The position numbers and the translations under genes were made by a program. From Nocardioides rotundus (lineage in GTDB: Bacteria; Actinomycetota; Actinomycetes; Propionibacteriales; Nocardioidaceae), in the NCBI RefSeq assembly GCF_019931675.1, contig NZ_CP082922.1, positions 1,255,001 to 1,319,000 of the forward strand: a DNA stretch of 64,000 nucleotides. The letters run 5' to 3'. This document shows positions 40,182 through 48,570 of the stretch, in pieces (positions within the stretch are counted from its first letter, which is position 1; every line of letters begins with the position of its first letter). The notes below the pieces were generated by a model that saw nothing but the letters and a program-made list of their open reading frames with translations, searched no databases and had not been told where the DNA came from.

Positions 40182-41789
40182 TCAGGGGATCCGGATGCCC
40201 ACGCCCGGGCCGACGTCGGTGCCCGTGTAGTAGAAGACGGTCAGCACCAGCACCCAGGAGATCCAGAACGCCGGCACGAACGGCAGCATCCGCGCCATCA
40301 CCGTGCCCAGCCCGGCCTTCGGCTCGTAGCGCTGCAGCATCACCAGGAAGATCCAGATGTAGGGGTTCATCGGCGTGATCACCTGGGTCGCGGAGTCCCC
40401 GACCCGGAAGGCCGCCTGCACGAACCCGGGCTCGTAGCCGAGCAGGGCGAACAGCGGCACGAACACCGCACCCATCAGGGTCCACATCGACGAGCCGCTG
40501 ACGATGAACAGGTTCAGCACCGAGCACAGCAGGATGAACCCGATGATCGCCGGATAGCCGGTGAGCCCGATCGCCTCCAGCCCGCGCGCGCCGGAGACCG
40601 CCAGCGCCGAGCCGAGGTTGGACCAGTTGAACAGCGCGATGAACTGGCCGAGCATGAACGCCAGCACCAGGAACGCCGACATGTCCTTGATGCCGCGCCC
40701 CATGACCTTGGGTACGTCGGCCGCCGTACGCAGGGTGCCGGCGGTGAAGCCGTAGACGAGACCGGGGCCCATGAACAGCACGAAGACCACGAAGACCGTC
40801 GAGTCCAGCAGCGGGGACTCCGGCAGGAAGCCGCCGTTGGGGCCGCGCCACGGCGAGCCGCCGGGCAGCACCGCCACCAGGATCAGCGCCGCGAGCACCA
40901 GGAACATCACCCCGGCCAGGCGCAGGGCTCGACGCTCCTGCGGCTCCAGGCCGGGGGAGAGGTCGGTGGGCAGGTCGCGCAGCGCCGGCGCGATGTCGTC
41001 GCTCGCGGCGGAGTGCCGGTCCAGTGAGTCGTCCTCGGTCTCGACCATCTCGGTCGGCGCGCCCTCGCGCACCAGGCGGGGCTCCACCATGCGGCTGATG
41101 ATGAAGCCGGCGACGATCGCGAGCACGACGGAGGAGACGAGGTTGAACCAGAAGTTCGACACCGGCGTCACGGGCGCGCCCGCGTTCGGCAGCGTCTCGG
41201 TGACCGCGGTGGTGATCCCGGAGAACAGCGCGTCCAGGCTGGTGACCACCGGCGAGGTGGAGTAGCCCGCACCCACGGCCGCGAAGCCGCCGACCAGGCC
41301 GGCGATCGGGTGCCGCCCGGCCGCCTTGAAGACCATCGCCGCCAGCGGGGGCACCACGATGAACGCGGCGTCGGACATCACCGAGGCCGTCACGCCGACG
41401 AACCCGACGGCGTAGGGCAGCAGCCACTTCGGCGCCGATCCCAGCGACACCCGGATGACCGCCGACAGCAGCCCCGTGCGCTCGGCGACGGTGACCGCCA
41501 GCAGGATCGTCACCACCGTCAGCAGGGGCGGGAAGCCGATGAAGTTGGCGCCCAGGTTGACCGTCAGCCAGGTCATGCCCTCGCCGGTGAAGAGACCGCG
41601 TACGGCGGTCGCCTCATCGCTGCCGGGGATGGTGACGCTCACCCCCAGCAGCTGCAGGACCGTCGACAGCACGCCGACGAAGAGGAACAGCCCGAGGAAG
41701 AGCATGAACGGGTCGGGCAGCTTGTTGCCCACCCGCTCGATGACGTCGAGGAACCGGTCGGTGCGGGTGCGCGCGGCCGTCTCAGCCAT
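40182..41789 (-). CDS. AbgT-family transporter
   Basis: 535 residues with about 12 to 13 hydrophobic segments. The family markers PDPFMLFLGLFLFVGVLS at the start, WLTVNLGANFIGFPPL, and SGSSMWTLMGAVFVPLFALLG and RVGDSATQVITPMNPY later are clear. AbgT carries p-aminobenzoyl-glutamate in E. coli; relatives export sulfonamides. The start lies inside the end of the M20 gene (8-nt overlap), so uptake and hydrolysis are coupled, favouring import of a folate breakdown product or a similar amide. Confidence 0.93.
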   Translation of the reverse strand: MAETAARTRTDRFLDVIERVGNKLPDPFMLFLGLFLFVGVLSTVLQLLGVSVTIPGSDEATAVRGLFTGEGMTWLTVNLGANFIGFPPLLTVVTILLAVTVAERTGLLSAVIRVSLGSAPKWLLPYAVGFVGVTASVMSDAAFIVVPPLAAMVFKAAGRHPIAGLVGGFAAVGAGYSTSPVVTSLDALFSGITTAVTETLPNAGAPVTPVSNFWFNLVSSVVLAIVAGFIISRMVEPRLVREGAPTEMVETEDDSLDRHSAASDDIAPALRDLPTDLSPGLEPQERRALRLAGVMFLVLAALILVAVLPGGSPWRGPNGGFLPESPLLDSTVFVVFVLFMGPGLVYGFTAGTLRTAADVPKVMGRGIKDMSAFLVLAFMLGQFIALFNWSNLGSALAVSGARGLEAIGLTGYPAIIGFILLCSVLNLFIVSGSSMWTLMGAVFVPLFALLGYEPGFVQAAFRVGDSATQVITPMNPYIWIFLVMLQRYEPKAGLGTVMARMLPFVPAFWISWVLVLTVFYYTGTDVGPGVGIRIP

Positions 41790-43143
41790 GGTCCTCACCC
41801 GCCCGCTCGAAGTAGCCCGGCACGTCGATCGCGCCGCCGGCCTCCTCGAAGTCCGCGGCCGCTGCTGCTCGCAGGTCCGGGTCGCTGAGCCAGTCCGCGG
41901 CCACCGCGGCCAGGCCCCAGGCGGCGTCGGTGACCACCCGGTCGCCGTCCGGGGCGACGGCCGCCTCGGCGAACTCGCGGGTGTGCAGCCCGATGTCCTG
42001 GTCGGTGATCTTGACCATCGCGTGCACGCCGGGGATCCGGAACGAGACGTTCCCGAAGTCGGTCGAGCCGGTGAGGGTGCTGGGCACCACCCCCTCGGGA
42101 AGGACGCGGCGACCGCGGTCGGCGTACCTCCTGGCCCAGCTCGCGGCGAGCGGGCCGTTGGTGCGGATCGGCAGGTAGGCCGGGGCCTCGTCCCAGGCGA
42201 GCTCGACGCCACAGCCGGTCATCAGCGCGGCACCGCGGACGATGTCGTCGAGCCGGCCGCTGAGGACGGCCAGCTGCTCGGGGTACTCGCTGCGCAGGTA
42301 GAACAGGATCTCCGCGCGCTCGGGGATCACGTTGGGGCGCTCGCCGCCGTCGGTGATGATCCCGTGGATCCGGTCGGTCGGCGGCATCTGCTGGCGGTGC
42401 AGCGCAACGCCGGTGTAGGTCAGGTTGACCGCGTCCAGGGCGTTGCGGCCCATGAACGGCTGTGCCGAGGCGTGCGAGGCGATCCCGGTGAAGGTGGCGC
42501 GCAGCTGGCGGCGCCCGAGGAAGACCGGCTCGGCGACGTCGTAGGTGAACGGGTGCACCATGAGCGCCGCGTCCACGTCGTCGAAGGCGCCCTCGCGCGC
42601 CATCAGCTCCTTGCCGGAGCCGCCCTCCTCCGCGGGCGTGCCCATCCAGACCACGCGCCCGGGCAGCCGGTCGCCGAGCGAGGCCAGCGCGAGGAAGGCG
42701 CCCACCCCGGCGGTGGCGATGATGTTGTGGCCGCAGGCGTGCCCGACGCCGGGCAGGGCGTCGTACTCCGAGAGCACCGCGATCGTCGGGCCGCTCGGGT
42801 CGCCGACCTCGGCGCGGAGCGCGGTGTCCAGGCCGTACGCCGCGCGGGTGACGGCGATGCCGTGGGACTCGACCAGGTCGGCCAGCGCCGCTGCGGATCG
42901 GTGCTCCTCGAAGGCGACCTCGGGGTGGGCCGCCAGGTCGTGCGAGGCCGCCAGCAGCTCGGGGCCGAGCTCGTCGACCTTCGCGGACAGGGCCTCGAGC
43001 ACCTCGGGGGAGGCGCCCTGGGCATCCGACGTCGGAGCGGCCGCGCGGGCGGCCTTCTCCTTGGTCTCGGTGCTCAGCTGGTGCAGCAGGAAGGTGTCGA
43101 CCGGGGCCGGCTGCGCCTGCGGGTTCGAGTCGTCTGCGGACAC
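41782..43143 (-). CDS. M20-family amidohydrolase (AbgB-like)
   Basis: 453 residues. The zinc site is visible in GVGHACGHNIIATAG, the catalytic Glu pair in GTPAEEGGSGK, and a later ligand in ALMVHPF. It belongs to the AbgA/AbgB-type subgroup that cleaves aminobenzoyl-glutamate and related N-acyl amino acids. E. coli needs both AbgA and AbgB; only one subunit gene is present here. Its first 55 residues form an Ala/Gln/Pro-rich extension. The GTG is set by GGAGGAGG 7 nt upstream. First gene of a two-gene operon with AbgT. Confidence 0.92.
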   Translation of the reverse strand: MSADDSNPQAQPAPVDTFLLHQLSTETKEKAARAAAPTSDAQGASPEVLEALSAKVDELGPELLAASHDLAAHPEVAFEEHRSAAALADLVESHGIAVTRAAYGLDTALRAEVGDPSGPTIAVLSEYDALPGVGHACGHNIIATAGVGAFLALASLGDRLPGRVVWMGTPAEEGGSGKELMAREGAFDDVDAALMVHPFTYDVAEPVFLGRRQLRATFTGIASHASAQPFMGRNALDAVNLTYTGVALHRQQMPPTDRIHGIITDGGERPNVIPERAEILFYLRSEYPEQLAVLSGRLDDIVRGAALMTGCGVELAWDEAPAYLPIRTNGPLAASWARRYADRGRRVLPEGVVPSTLTGSTDFGNVSFRIPGVHAMVKITDQDIGLHTREFAEAAVAPDGDRVVTDAAWGLAAVAADWLSDPDLRAAAAADFEEAGGAIDVPGYFERAGEDHG

Positions 43144-43191
43144 GTGCTCGCCTCCTCCGAGTGGGGTAGGTGGCAGTGAATCACAGCGACA

Positions 43192-43244
43192 AGCGCCGAC
43201 TCGGCGTCAACTAGCGCCGACTCGGGGTGAAGTAGCGCCGACTC
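43192..43244. repeat. Three 21-bp tandem intergenic repeats (copy 2 of dispersed repeat)
   Basis: AGCGCCGACTC occurs at 43192-43202, 43213-43223 and 43234-43244, exactly 21 bp apart, about two helical turns. The third unit contains the stop of the permease gene. Positions 43200-43225 agree at 24 of 26 bases with 11417-11442. Confidence 0.7.
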
Positions 43245-44115
43245 AGCCCTTCTCGGCCCCGCCGGTGAGGCCCTCGGTCAGCCAGCGCTCGGCGATCGCG
43301 TAGAGCACCACGATCGGGACGGTGAGGATCACCGAGCCGGCCATCAGCACGGTCTTGGGCACCTCGATCCCGTTGGCCAGCTGGGAGAGGCCCAGGGAGA
43401 CCGTCCACCGCTCGGGCTGGGCGGCGAGGAAGAGCAGCGCGAAGAGGAACTCGTTCCAGGCGATCATGAAGACGAACAGCGCGGTGGACATGATCGAGGG
43501 CATCGCCAGCGGCATGGTGATCTTGCGCAGCGTGGTGAGCCGCTTCGCGCCGTCGACCTCCGCGGCGTCCTCGACGCTGAGCGGGATCGTCTCGAAGTAG
43601 TTGCGCAGCATGTGGATGGAGATCGGCACGGTCTGGACGATGTAGACGATCACCAGCCCGATCAGCGACCCGGCCAGCCCGATCTTGGAGAAGAGCACGA
43701 CCAGCGGGATGGCCAGCACGATCGCGGGGAAGAGGTAGACGCCGAGGAAGAGCAGGCTCACCTCGCGCCGGCCGCGGAAGCTGAGCCGGGCGACGGCGTA
43801 GGCACCCAGGATCGAGACGACCATCGTGATCGCGGTCGCGACGCCGGCCACGATCGTGGAGTTGCGCAGGAACAGGGTGAAGTTCTGCCCGCCCTCGACC
43901 TTCTCCGGGTCGGCGAGCACCAGCCGGTAGGTCTCGACGGTGAGGTCCTTGAGCGGGATGAAGAGCCGCCCCGGGTTCTGCTGCAGGTCCTCGATCGAGA
44001 CGAAGCTGAGCATCACCATGTAGTAGAAGGGGAAGACGGTGATCAGCAGCAGAAAGGCGATCGTCACCCAGCGCAGCACGCCCAGCGTGCGGGTCTCCAC
44101 GGTCAGCCGGTTCAC
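43243..44115 (-). CDS. ABC sugar-type permease (MalG-like)
   Basis: 290 residues, six membrane helices. The ATPase-contact loop reads VEDAAEVDGAKRLTTLRKI, the EAA motif of carbohydrate permeases. Its GTG overlaps the stop of the other permease gene (GTGA). Last gene of the substrate-binding protein-permease-permease operon; no ATPase gene follows, so a shared MsiK-type ATPase from elsewhere is expected. Confidence 0.95.
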   Translation of the reverse strand: MNRLTVETRTLGVLRWVTIAFLLLITVFPFYYMVMLSFVSIEDLQQNPGRLFIPLKDLTVETYRLVLADPEKVEGGQNFTLFLRNSTIVAGVATAITMVVSILGAYAVARLSFRGRREVSLLFLGVYLFPAIVLAIPLVVLFSKIGLAGSLIGLVIVYIVQTVPISIHMLRNYFETIPLSVEDAAEVDGAKRLTTLRKITMPLAMPSIMSTALFVFMIAWNEFLFALLFLAAQPERWTVSLGLSQLANGIEVPKTVLMAGSVILTVPIVVLYAIAERWLTEGLTGGAEKG

Positions 44116-45008
44116 TGGTTCGCCCCCTGTCGCTTGAGGAACCACATGTAGAGGAACAGGAAGCCGACCATCACCGCGGACAGCACCAGCGACTGGGCGG
44201 CCGCCCCGCCGGCGTCGAAGCGGCCGGTGAGGTAGTCGTAGACCCGCACGGCGGCGACCTCGGTCCCGGCCGCGCCGCCGGTGAGCAGGTAGACGTCGTC
44301 GAACTTGTTGAAGGTCATGATCACCCGGAGCACCGCCAGCAGGCCCATCACCGACAGCAGCTGCGGCAGCAGCACCCGGCGGAAGGACTGCAGCGGCGTC
44401 GCGCCGTCCACGATCGCCGCCTCCTCGATGTCCTTGGGCACCGCCTGCAGCCGGGCCACGATGAACATGAACGCGAACGGGAAGTAGCGCCAGATCTCGA
44501 AGGCGATCACGGTGATCAGCGCGTGCGGCGAGCGGCCGAGGAAGTCGATCGGCGCGTCCCACCCGAGGAACCGGGTGCCGAGGCTGTTGGCGATGCCGTA
44601 CTGCGGGTTGAGCATCATCTGCCACACGAACGCGACCGCGACCACGGGGGCGACGTAGGGCAGCAGCATCGCGGCCCGCACGACGCCCCGGCCGGGGAAG
44701 GTACGGCGCAGCGCGAGCGCCGCGACCAGCCCCAGGACGATCGAGCCCACCGTCGCGGAGACGGAGTAGATGACCGTGGTCAGCAGGGTCCGCCAGAACC
44801 CCTCGGCGCCGAAGACCTCGCGGAAGTTGTCCAGCGTCAGGTTCCGGAAGACGCTGGTCTCCCGGATCTCCAGGTAGCCCAGGTCCTGGAAGGCGATCAG
44901 CACGTTCCACAGGACCGGGATCACCACGACCACGACCACCACGAGGACCGTGGGGGCCACCATCGACCAGCCCTCGCGGTCCACCCGCCGCTGCTTGGCG
45001 CTCCTCAC
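44112..45008 (-). CDS. ABC sugar-type permease (MalF-like)
   Basis: 298 residues, six membrane helices, with the EAA motif IEEAAIVDGATPLQSFRRVLLPQ. The N-terminal segment is short and lacks the large MalF periplasmic loop. The GTG overlaps the binding-protein stop (GTGA). It forms a heterodimer with the next permease. Confidence 0.95.
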   Translation of the reverse strand: MRSAKQRRVDREGWSMVAPTVLVVVVVVVIPVLWNVLIAFQDLGYLEIRETSVFRNLTLDNFREVFGAEGFWRTLLTTVIYSVSATVGSIVLGLVAALALRRTFPGRGVVRAAMLLPYVAPVVAVAFVWQMMLNPQYGIANSLGTRFLGWDAPIDFLGRSPHALITVIAFEIWRYFPFAFMFIVARLQAVPKDIEEAAIVDGATPLQSFRRVLLPQLLSVMGLLAVLRVIMTFNKFDDVYLLTGGAAGTEVAAVRVYDYLTGRFDAGGAAAQSLVLSAVMVGFLFLYMWFLKRQGANQ

Positions 45009-46429
45009 TGCGACTCCTGGATCTCGGTGAGCTGGGCCTCGACCTCGTCGGCGGCCTCGCGGGGGGTCAGGGACCCGTTGGCGACCGAGGACGCGGCGCG
45101 GGAGAACGGCAGCTCGGCGACCACCGGCCCCAGCAGCCGGCCCTGACCCTGGGGGATCGCCCAGCGGTCGATGTTGCTGGTGACCGAGGTGATCGAGTCC
45201 AGGGTCTGTCCGGTGTAGAAGTCGCTGAGCGGCTCGCGCTTGTCCACGCCCGCCTCCATCCGCGGCCACGCCTGGGCGTACTGGTCGTTGCCCGGCTCGG
45301 GGCCCAGGCGGGCGGGGTACTTGCCCTCCGGGGTGATCTCCAGCCAGCCCTCGTAGCCGTCGCTGAGCATCCAGGAGACGAACTCCTGCGCGGCCTCCTG
45401 CTTGCCGTTGTCGGTCAGCCCCCAGGACGCGATCTCGCCGAACCCGGCGGGCTGGTCGTTGTCGGGCCCGGTGAGGGCGCTGACCACGCCGGAGTTCTTG
45501 GCCAGCCAGCTCGGGTCCTTCTCGCACTCGGTGCAGGTGGGCAGGGCGTCCGAGCGCAGCCCGGCCATCTCGTCGAGGATGAAGGAGGACCAGATGACCA
45601 TCGCGGCCTGGCCGGAGAAGTAGGACGCCCGCGTGGTGTCCACGGTCTCGGTGCCGGCCGGGGAGTAGTCCCGGGCGAGCTTGCCGTAGAGGTCGAAGGC
45701 CCGCACGCACTCCGGCTCGCCGATGGTGATCTCTCCCGAGGACCGGACCATCTGGCAGCCGTTGGCCAGGGCCAGCATCTCGAAGGTCTGGGCGGTGAAC
45801 ACGTCGGCGGGGTCGCTGGCGATGGTGATCCCGAAGCGGCCGTCCCGGGTGAGCTCGCGCGCGGCGGTGAGCAGGTTGTCGTAGCTGTCCGGCGGCTGCA
45901 GGCCCGCCTGCTCGAAGAGGTCCTTGCGGTAGACGATCAGCTGGGCCCAGGCGTCGGAGGGGACGGCGAGGTTCTCCTCCCCGTCGGAGGTCAGGCGCAC
46001 CGCCCGCTCGGCGAAGGTGTCCTCGCCCAGGTCCTCCATCACCGCCGTGGCCGCCCCCCGATCGAGGACGTCGTAGCTGTCCAGTGCCCGCACGTTGGCC
46101 AGCGACAGGCCGCCGATCACGTCGGGCAGGTTGCCGGACTGGGCGGCGCCCGCGATCAGCTGCGGCAGCTGGGCCTCGTCGACCGGGACAAGCTGCACGT
46201 CGACGTCGGTGGTCTTGTTGAAGCGGGCGATCAGCTTGTTCAGCGCCTGGATCCGGTCGGTCTGGGCGTCCAGGCTCCAGACCAGGATGCTGCGCGGGTC
46301 CGGGTCGCGCTGCGGGGCGCAGGCCGCCAGCAGCGAGCCGATCAGGAGAAGCGCCGTACCGACGGCGCCGGCGAGGATCCGGCGCCGCACCCGTCCCCCG
46401 GCGGCGGTCGGTCCGTGTGCGGTTCTCAC
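45005..46429 (-). CDS. ABC transporter substrate-binding lipoprotein
   Basis: 474 residues from GTG 46429. A twin-Arg-like basic start (RVRRRILAG) and hydrophobic stretch end in the lipobox LLAAC with the lipidated Cys. The mature part is a family 1 carbohydrate-binding fold (ILVWSLDAQTDRIQALNKLIARFNK, then NLPDVIGG, and VPSDAWAQLIVYRKDLFEQAG). The ligand is unknown, probably an oligosaccharide. GTG 46390 is an alternative start. No sugar regulator or glycosidase gene adjoins the operon. Confidence 0.93.
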   Translation of the reverse strand: MRTAHGPTAAGGRVRRRILAGAVGTALLLIGSLLAACAPQRDPDPRSILVWSLDAQTDRIQALNKLIARFNKTTDVDVQLVPVDEAQLPQLIAGAAQSGNLPDVIGGLSLANVRALDSYDVLDRGAATAVMEDLGEDTFAERAVRLTSDGEENLAVPSDAWAQLIVYRKDLFEQAGLQPPDSYDNLLTAARELTRDGRFGITIASDPADVFTAQTFEMLALANGCQMVRSSGEITIGEPECVRAFDLYGKLARDYSPAGTETVDTTRASYFSGQAAMVIWSSFILDEMAGLRSDALPTCTECEKDPSWLAKNSGVVSALTGPDNDQPAGFGEIASWGLTDNGKQEAAQEFVSWMLSDGYEGWLEITPEGKYPARLGPEPGNDQYAQAWPRMEAGVDKREPLSDFYTGQTLDSITSVTSNIDRWAIPQGQGRLLGPVVAELPFSRAASSVANGSLTPREAADEVEAQLTEIQESQ

Positions 46430-46492
46430 CCGGGCATGATCGTGGTGTCTCGCCCGCGGCGCACCACCCCTACGGATAGCGGACGCCGGCCC

Positions 46493-46498
46493 TAGAGT
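46493..46498 (+). promoter_or_regulatory. -10 box of leaderless glnA2
   Basis: TAGAGT, 7 nt before the ATG at 46506. Confidence 0.65.
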
Positions 46499-46505
46499 GT
46501 GCGCC

Positions 46506-47843
46506 ATGGGCAAGCAGGAAGACTTCGTCCTCCGGGCACTGGAGGAGCGCGACGTCCGGTTCGTCCGGCTCTGGTTCACCGACGTGCTCGGTGCGCTGAA
46601 GTCGGTCTCGGTGGACCCCGCGGAGTTGGAGAACGCCTTCGACGAGGGCATCGGGTTCGACGGCTCGGCGATCGAGGGGTTCGCCCGGGTCTATGAGTCC
46701 GACATGCTCGCGCACCCGGACCCGAGCACCTTCCAGGTGCTGCCCTGGCGCAACGAGGGCCCGTCGACAGCCCGGATGTTCTGCGACATCCGGATGCCCG
46801 ACGGGAGCCCGTCCTACGCCGACCCCCGCTATGTCCTCAAGCGGGCGCTGACCAAGGCCGCGGACGCCGGGTTCACCTTCTACACCCACCCCGAGATCGA
46901 GTTCTACCTCTTCAAGGACATGCCGGAGAAGGGCGAGGAGCCCGAGCCGGCCGACCGCAGCGGCTACTTCGACCACACCGCGCAGTCGCGCACCTCCGAC
47001 TTCCGCCGCGAGACGATCACCATGCTCGAGCAGATGGGCATCTCGGTGGAGTTCAGCCACCACGAGGGCGGCCCGGGGCAGCAGGAGATCGACCTGCGGT
47101 ACGCCGACGCGCTCAGCACGGCGGACAACATCATGACCTTCCGCACGGTCGTGCGGGAGGTGGCGCTGACCTCGGGCACGTGGGCCAGCTTCATGCCCAA
47201 GCCCTACACGACCCACCCGGGCTCGGGGATGCACACGCACGTCAGCCTCTTCGAGGGCGACCGCAACGCGTTCTTCGAGGCCGGCGCGGAGTACCAGCTG
47301 TCCAAGACCGGCCGGCACTTCATCGCCGGCGTGCTCAACCACGCCGCGGAGATCACCTGCGTGACCAACCAGTGGGTGAACTCCTACAAGCGGCTGATCG
47401 GCGGCGGCGAGGCCCCGCCGTACATCTGCTGGGGTCACAACAACCGGTCGGCGATGATCCGGGTGCCGATGTACAAGCCCAACAAGGGCCCCTCGACCCG
47501 GGTCGAGCTGCGCACCATCGACTCCGCCTGCAACCCCTACCTCGCGTTCGCGGTGATCCTGGCCGCGGGGCTGAAGGGCATCGAGGAGGAGTACCCCCTG
47601 CCGCGCGAGGCCGAGGACGACGTGTGGTCGCTGACGCCCAGCGAGCGCAAGGCGCTGGGGATCAAGCCGCTGCCGCCGAGCCTGGTCGACGCGATCTCCG
47701 TCGCGGAGGACTCCGAGCTGCTCGCCGAGACGCTGGGGGAGCACGTCTACGACTTCTTCCTGCGCAACAAGCGCGCCGAGTGGGAGGAGTACCGCACCCA
47801 GGTCACGCCCTTCGAGCGCGACCGGATGCTCCCCGTCCTCTGA
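46506..47843 (+). CDS. glnA2: Glutamine synthetase type I, GlnA2 group
   Basis: 445 residues, ATP-dependent glutamine synthesis from glutamate and ammonia. The substrate and metal signatures are EEGIGFDGSAIEGFARVYES-type (here FDEGIGFDGSAIEGF), HPEIEFYLFK, HHEGGPGQQEIDLRYADAL, SFMPKPYTTHPGSGMHTHVS and RVELRTIDSACNPYLAFAV. It is closest in sequence to mycobacterial GlnA2. The adenylylation-loop NLYDLP tyrosine of GlnA1 is absent (WSLTPSERKALG instead), so GlnE should not control it by that route. Starts at ATG behind TAGAGT. Confidence 0.95.
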   Translation: MGKQEDFVLRALEERDVRFVRLWFTDVLGALKSVSVDPAELENAFDEGIGFDGSAIEGFARVYESDMLAHPDPSTFQVLPWRNEGPSTARMFCDIRMPDGSPSYADPRYVLKRALTKAADAGFTFYTHPEIEFYLFKDMPEKGEEPEPADRSGYFDHTAQSRTSDFRRETITMLEQMGISVEFSHHEGGPGQQEIDLRYADALSTADNIMTFRTVVREVALTSGTWASFMPKPYTTHPGSGMHTHVSLFEGDRNAFFEAGAEYQLSKTGRHFIAGVLNHAAEITCVTNQWVNSYKRLIGGGEAPPYICWGHNNRSAMIRVPMYKPNKGPSTRVELRTIDSACNPYLAFAVILAAGLKGIEEEYPLPREAEDDVWSLTPSERKALGIKPLPPSLVDAISVAEDSELLAETLGEHVYDFFLRNKRAEWEEYRTQVTPFERDRMLPVL

Positions 47844-47847
47844 GCCG

Positions 47848-48570
47848 ATGTCGACCATGTCCCGGATCCTGATCGTCGAGCACGAAGCGGGCGCGCCCGC
47901 GGCGCTGTTCGACGGCTGGTTGCGGGAGACCGGAGCCGAGGTCATCGTGTGTCGTCCGTGGGCCGGTGAGGAGGTGCCCCCGCTGCCGGTCGCCGAGGGC
48001 TGGGTGGTGCTGGGCGGCCACATGGGCGCGTACGACGACGAGCAGGCGCCGTGGCTGCCGGCGGTGAAGGCACGGATCGCGGAGGCGGCCGAGACCCGCG
48101 TGTCGCTGCTCGGCATCTGCCTGGGCCACCAGCTCGCCGCGGTCGCGACCGGCGGCACGGTGATCGTCAACCCGGCCGGTCAGCGCGTCGGGCTGCACGA
48201 CGTCGGCTGGCTCCCCGAGGCGGACGACGACCCGCTGATGGGCGCGCTCGACGGGTCGCGCCGGGCCGTCCAGTGGAACGGTGACATCGTCACCGAGCTC
48301 GGCCCGGGTGCCGTACCCCTGGCCACGCTGCCGGACGGCGAGCTGCAGGCCGCCCGGTTCGCGCCGAGCGTGTGGGGCGTCCAGTGGCACCCCGAGGCCG
48401 ACCTGCCCGTGGTGCGCGGCTGGGCCGACGGACAGCGGGAGGACCACCTCGACCGGGGCCTGGACTCCGACGCGATCCTCGCCGAGATCGAGGCGGCCAC
48501 ACCCGAGCTGGAGGCCTCATGGCGGCCGCTCGCCGCGGCGTTCGTCGCTCAGCTGGAGCCGCCCCGGTGA
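47848..48570 (+). CDS. Class I glutamine amidotransferase
   Basis: 240 residues with the glutaminase triad: Cys in LLGICLGHQLA, and His and Glu in VQWHPEAD. It resembles the stand-alone GMP-synthase-like amidotransferases that hydrolyse glutamine or gamma-glutamyl compounds. It lies between glnA2 and glnE, 4 nt after the former and overlapping the latter by GTGA, so its product must work with glutamine metabolism; whether it uses free glutamine or gamma-glutamyl-polyamines is not decidable. ATG 47857 is an alternative start. Confidence 0.9.
   Translation: MSTMSRILIVEHEAGAPAALFDGWLRETGAEVIVCRPWAGEEVPPLPVAEGWVVLGGHMGAYDDEQAPWLPAVKARIAEAAETRVSLLGICLGHQLAAVATGGTVIVNPAGQRVGLHDVGWLPEADDDPLMGALDGSRRAVQWNGDIVTELGPGAVPLATLPDGELQAARFAPSVWGVQWHPEADLPVVRGWADGQREDHLDRGLDSDAILAEIEAATPELEASWRPLAAAFVAQLEPPR

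Noticed and set aside
43192-43244. CRISPR-like array
   Set aside because: Only three 11-bp units at 21-bp period, no true spacers and no cas genes.
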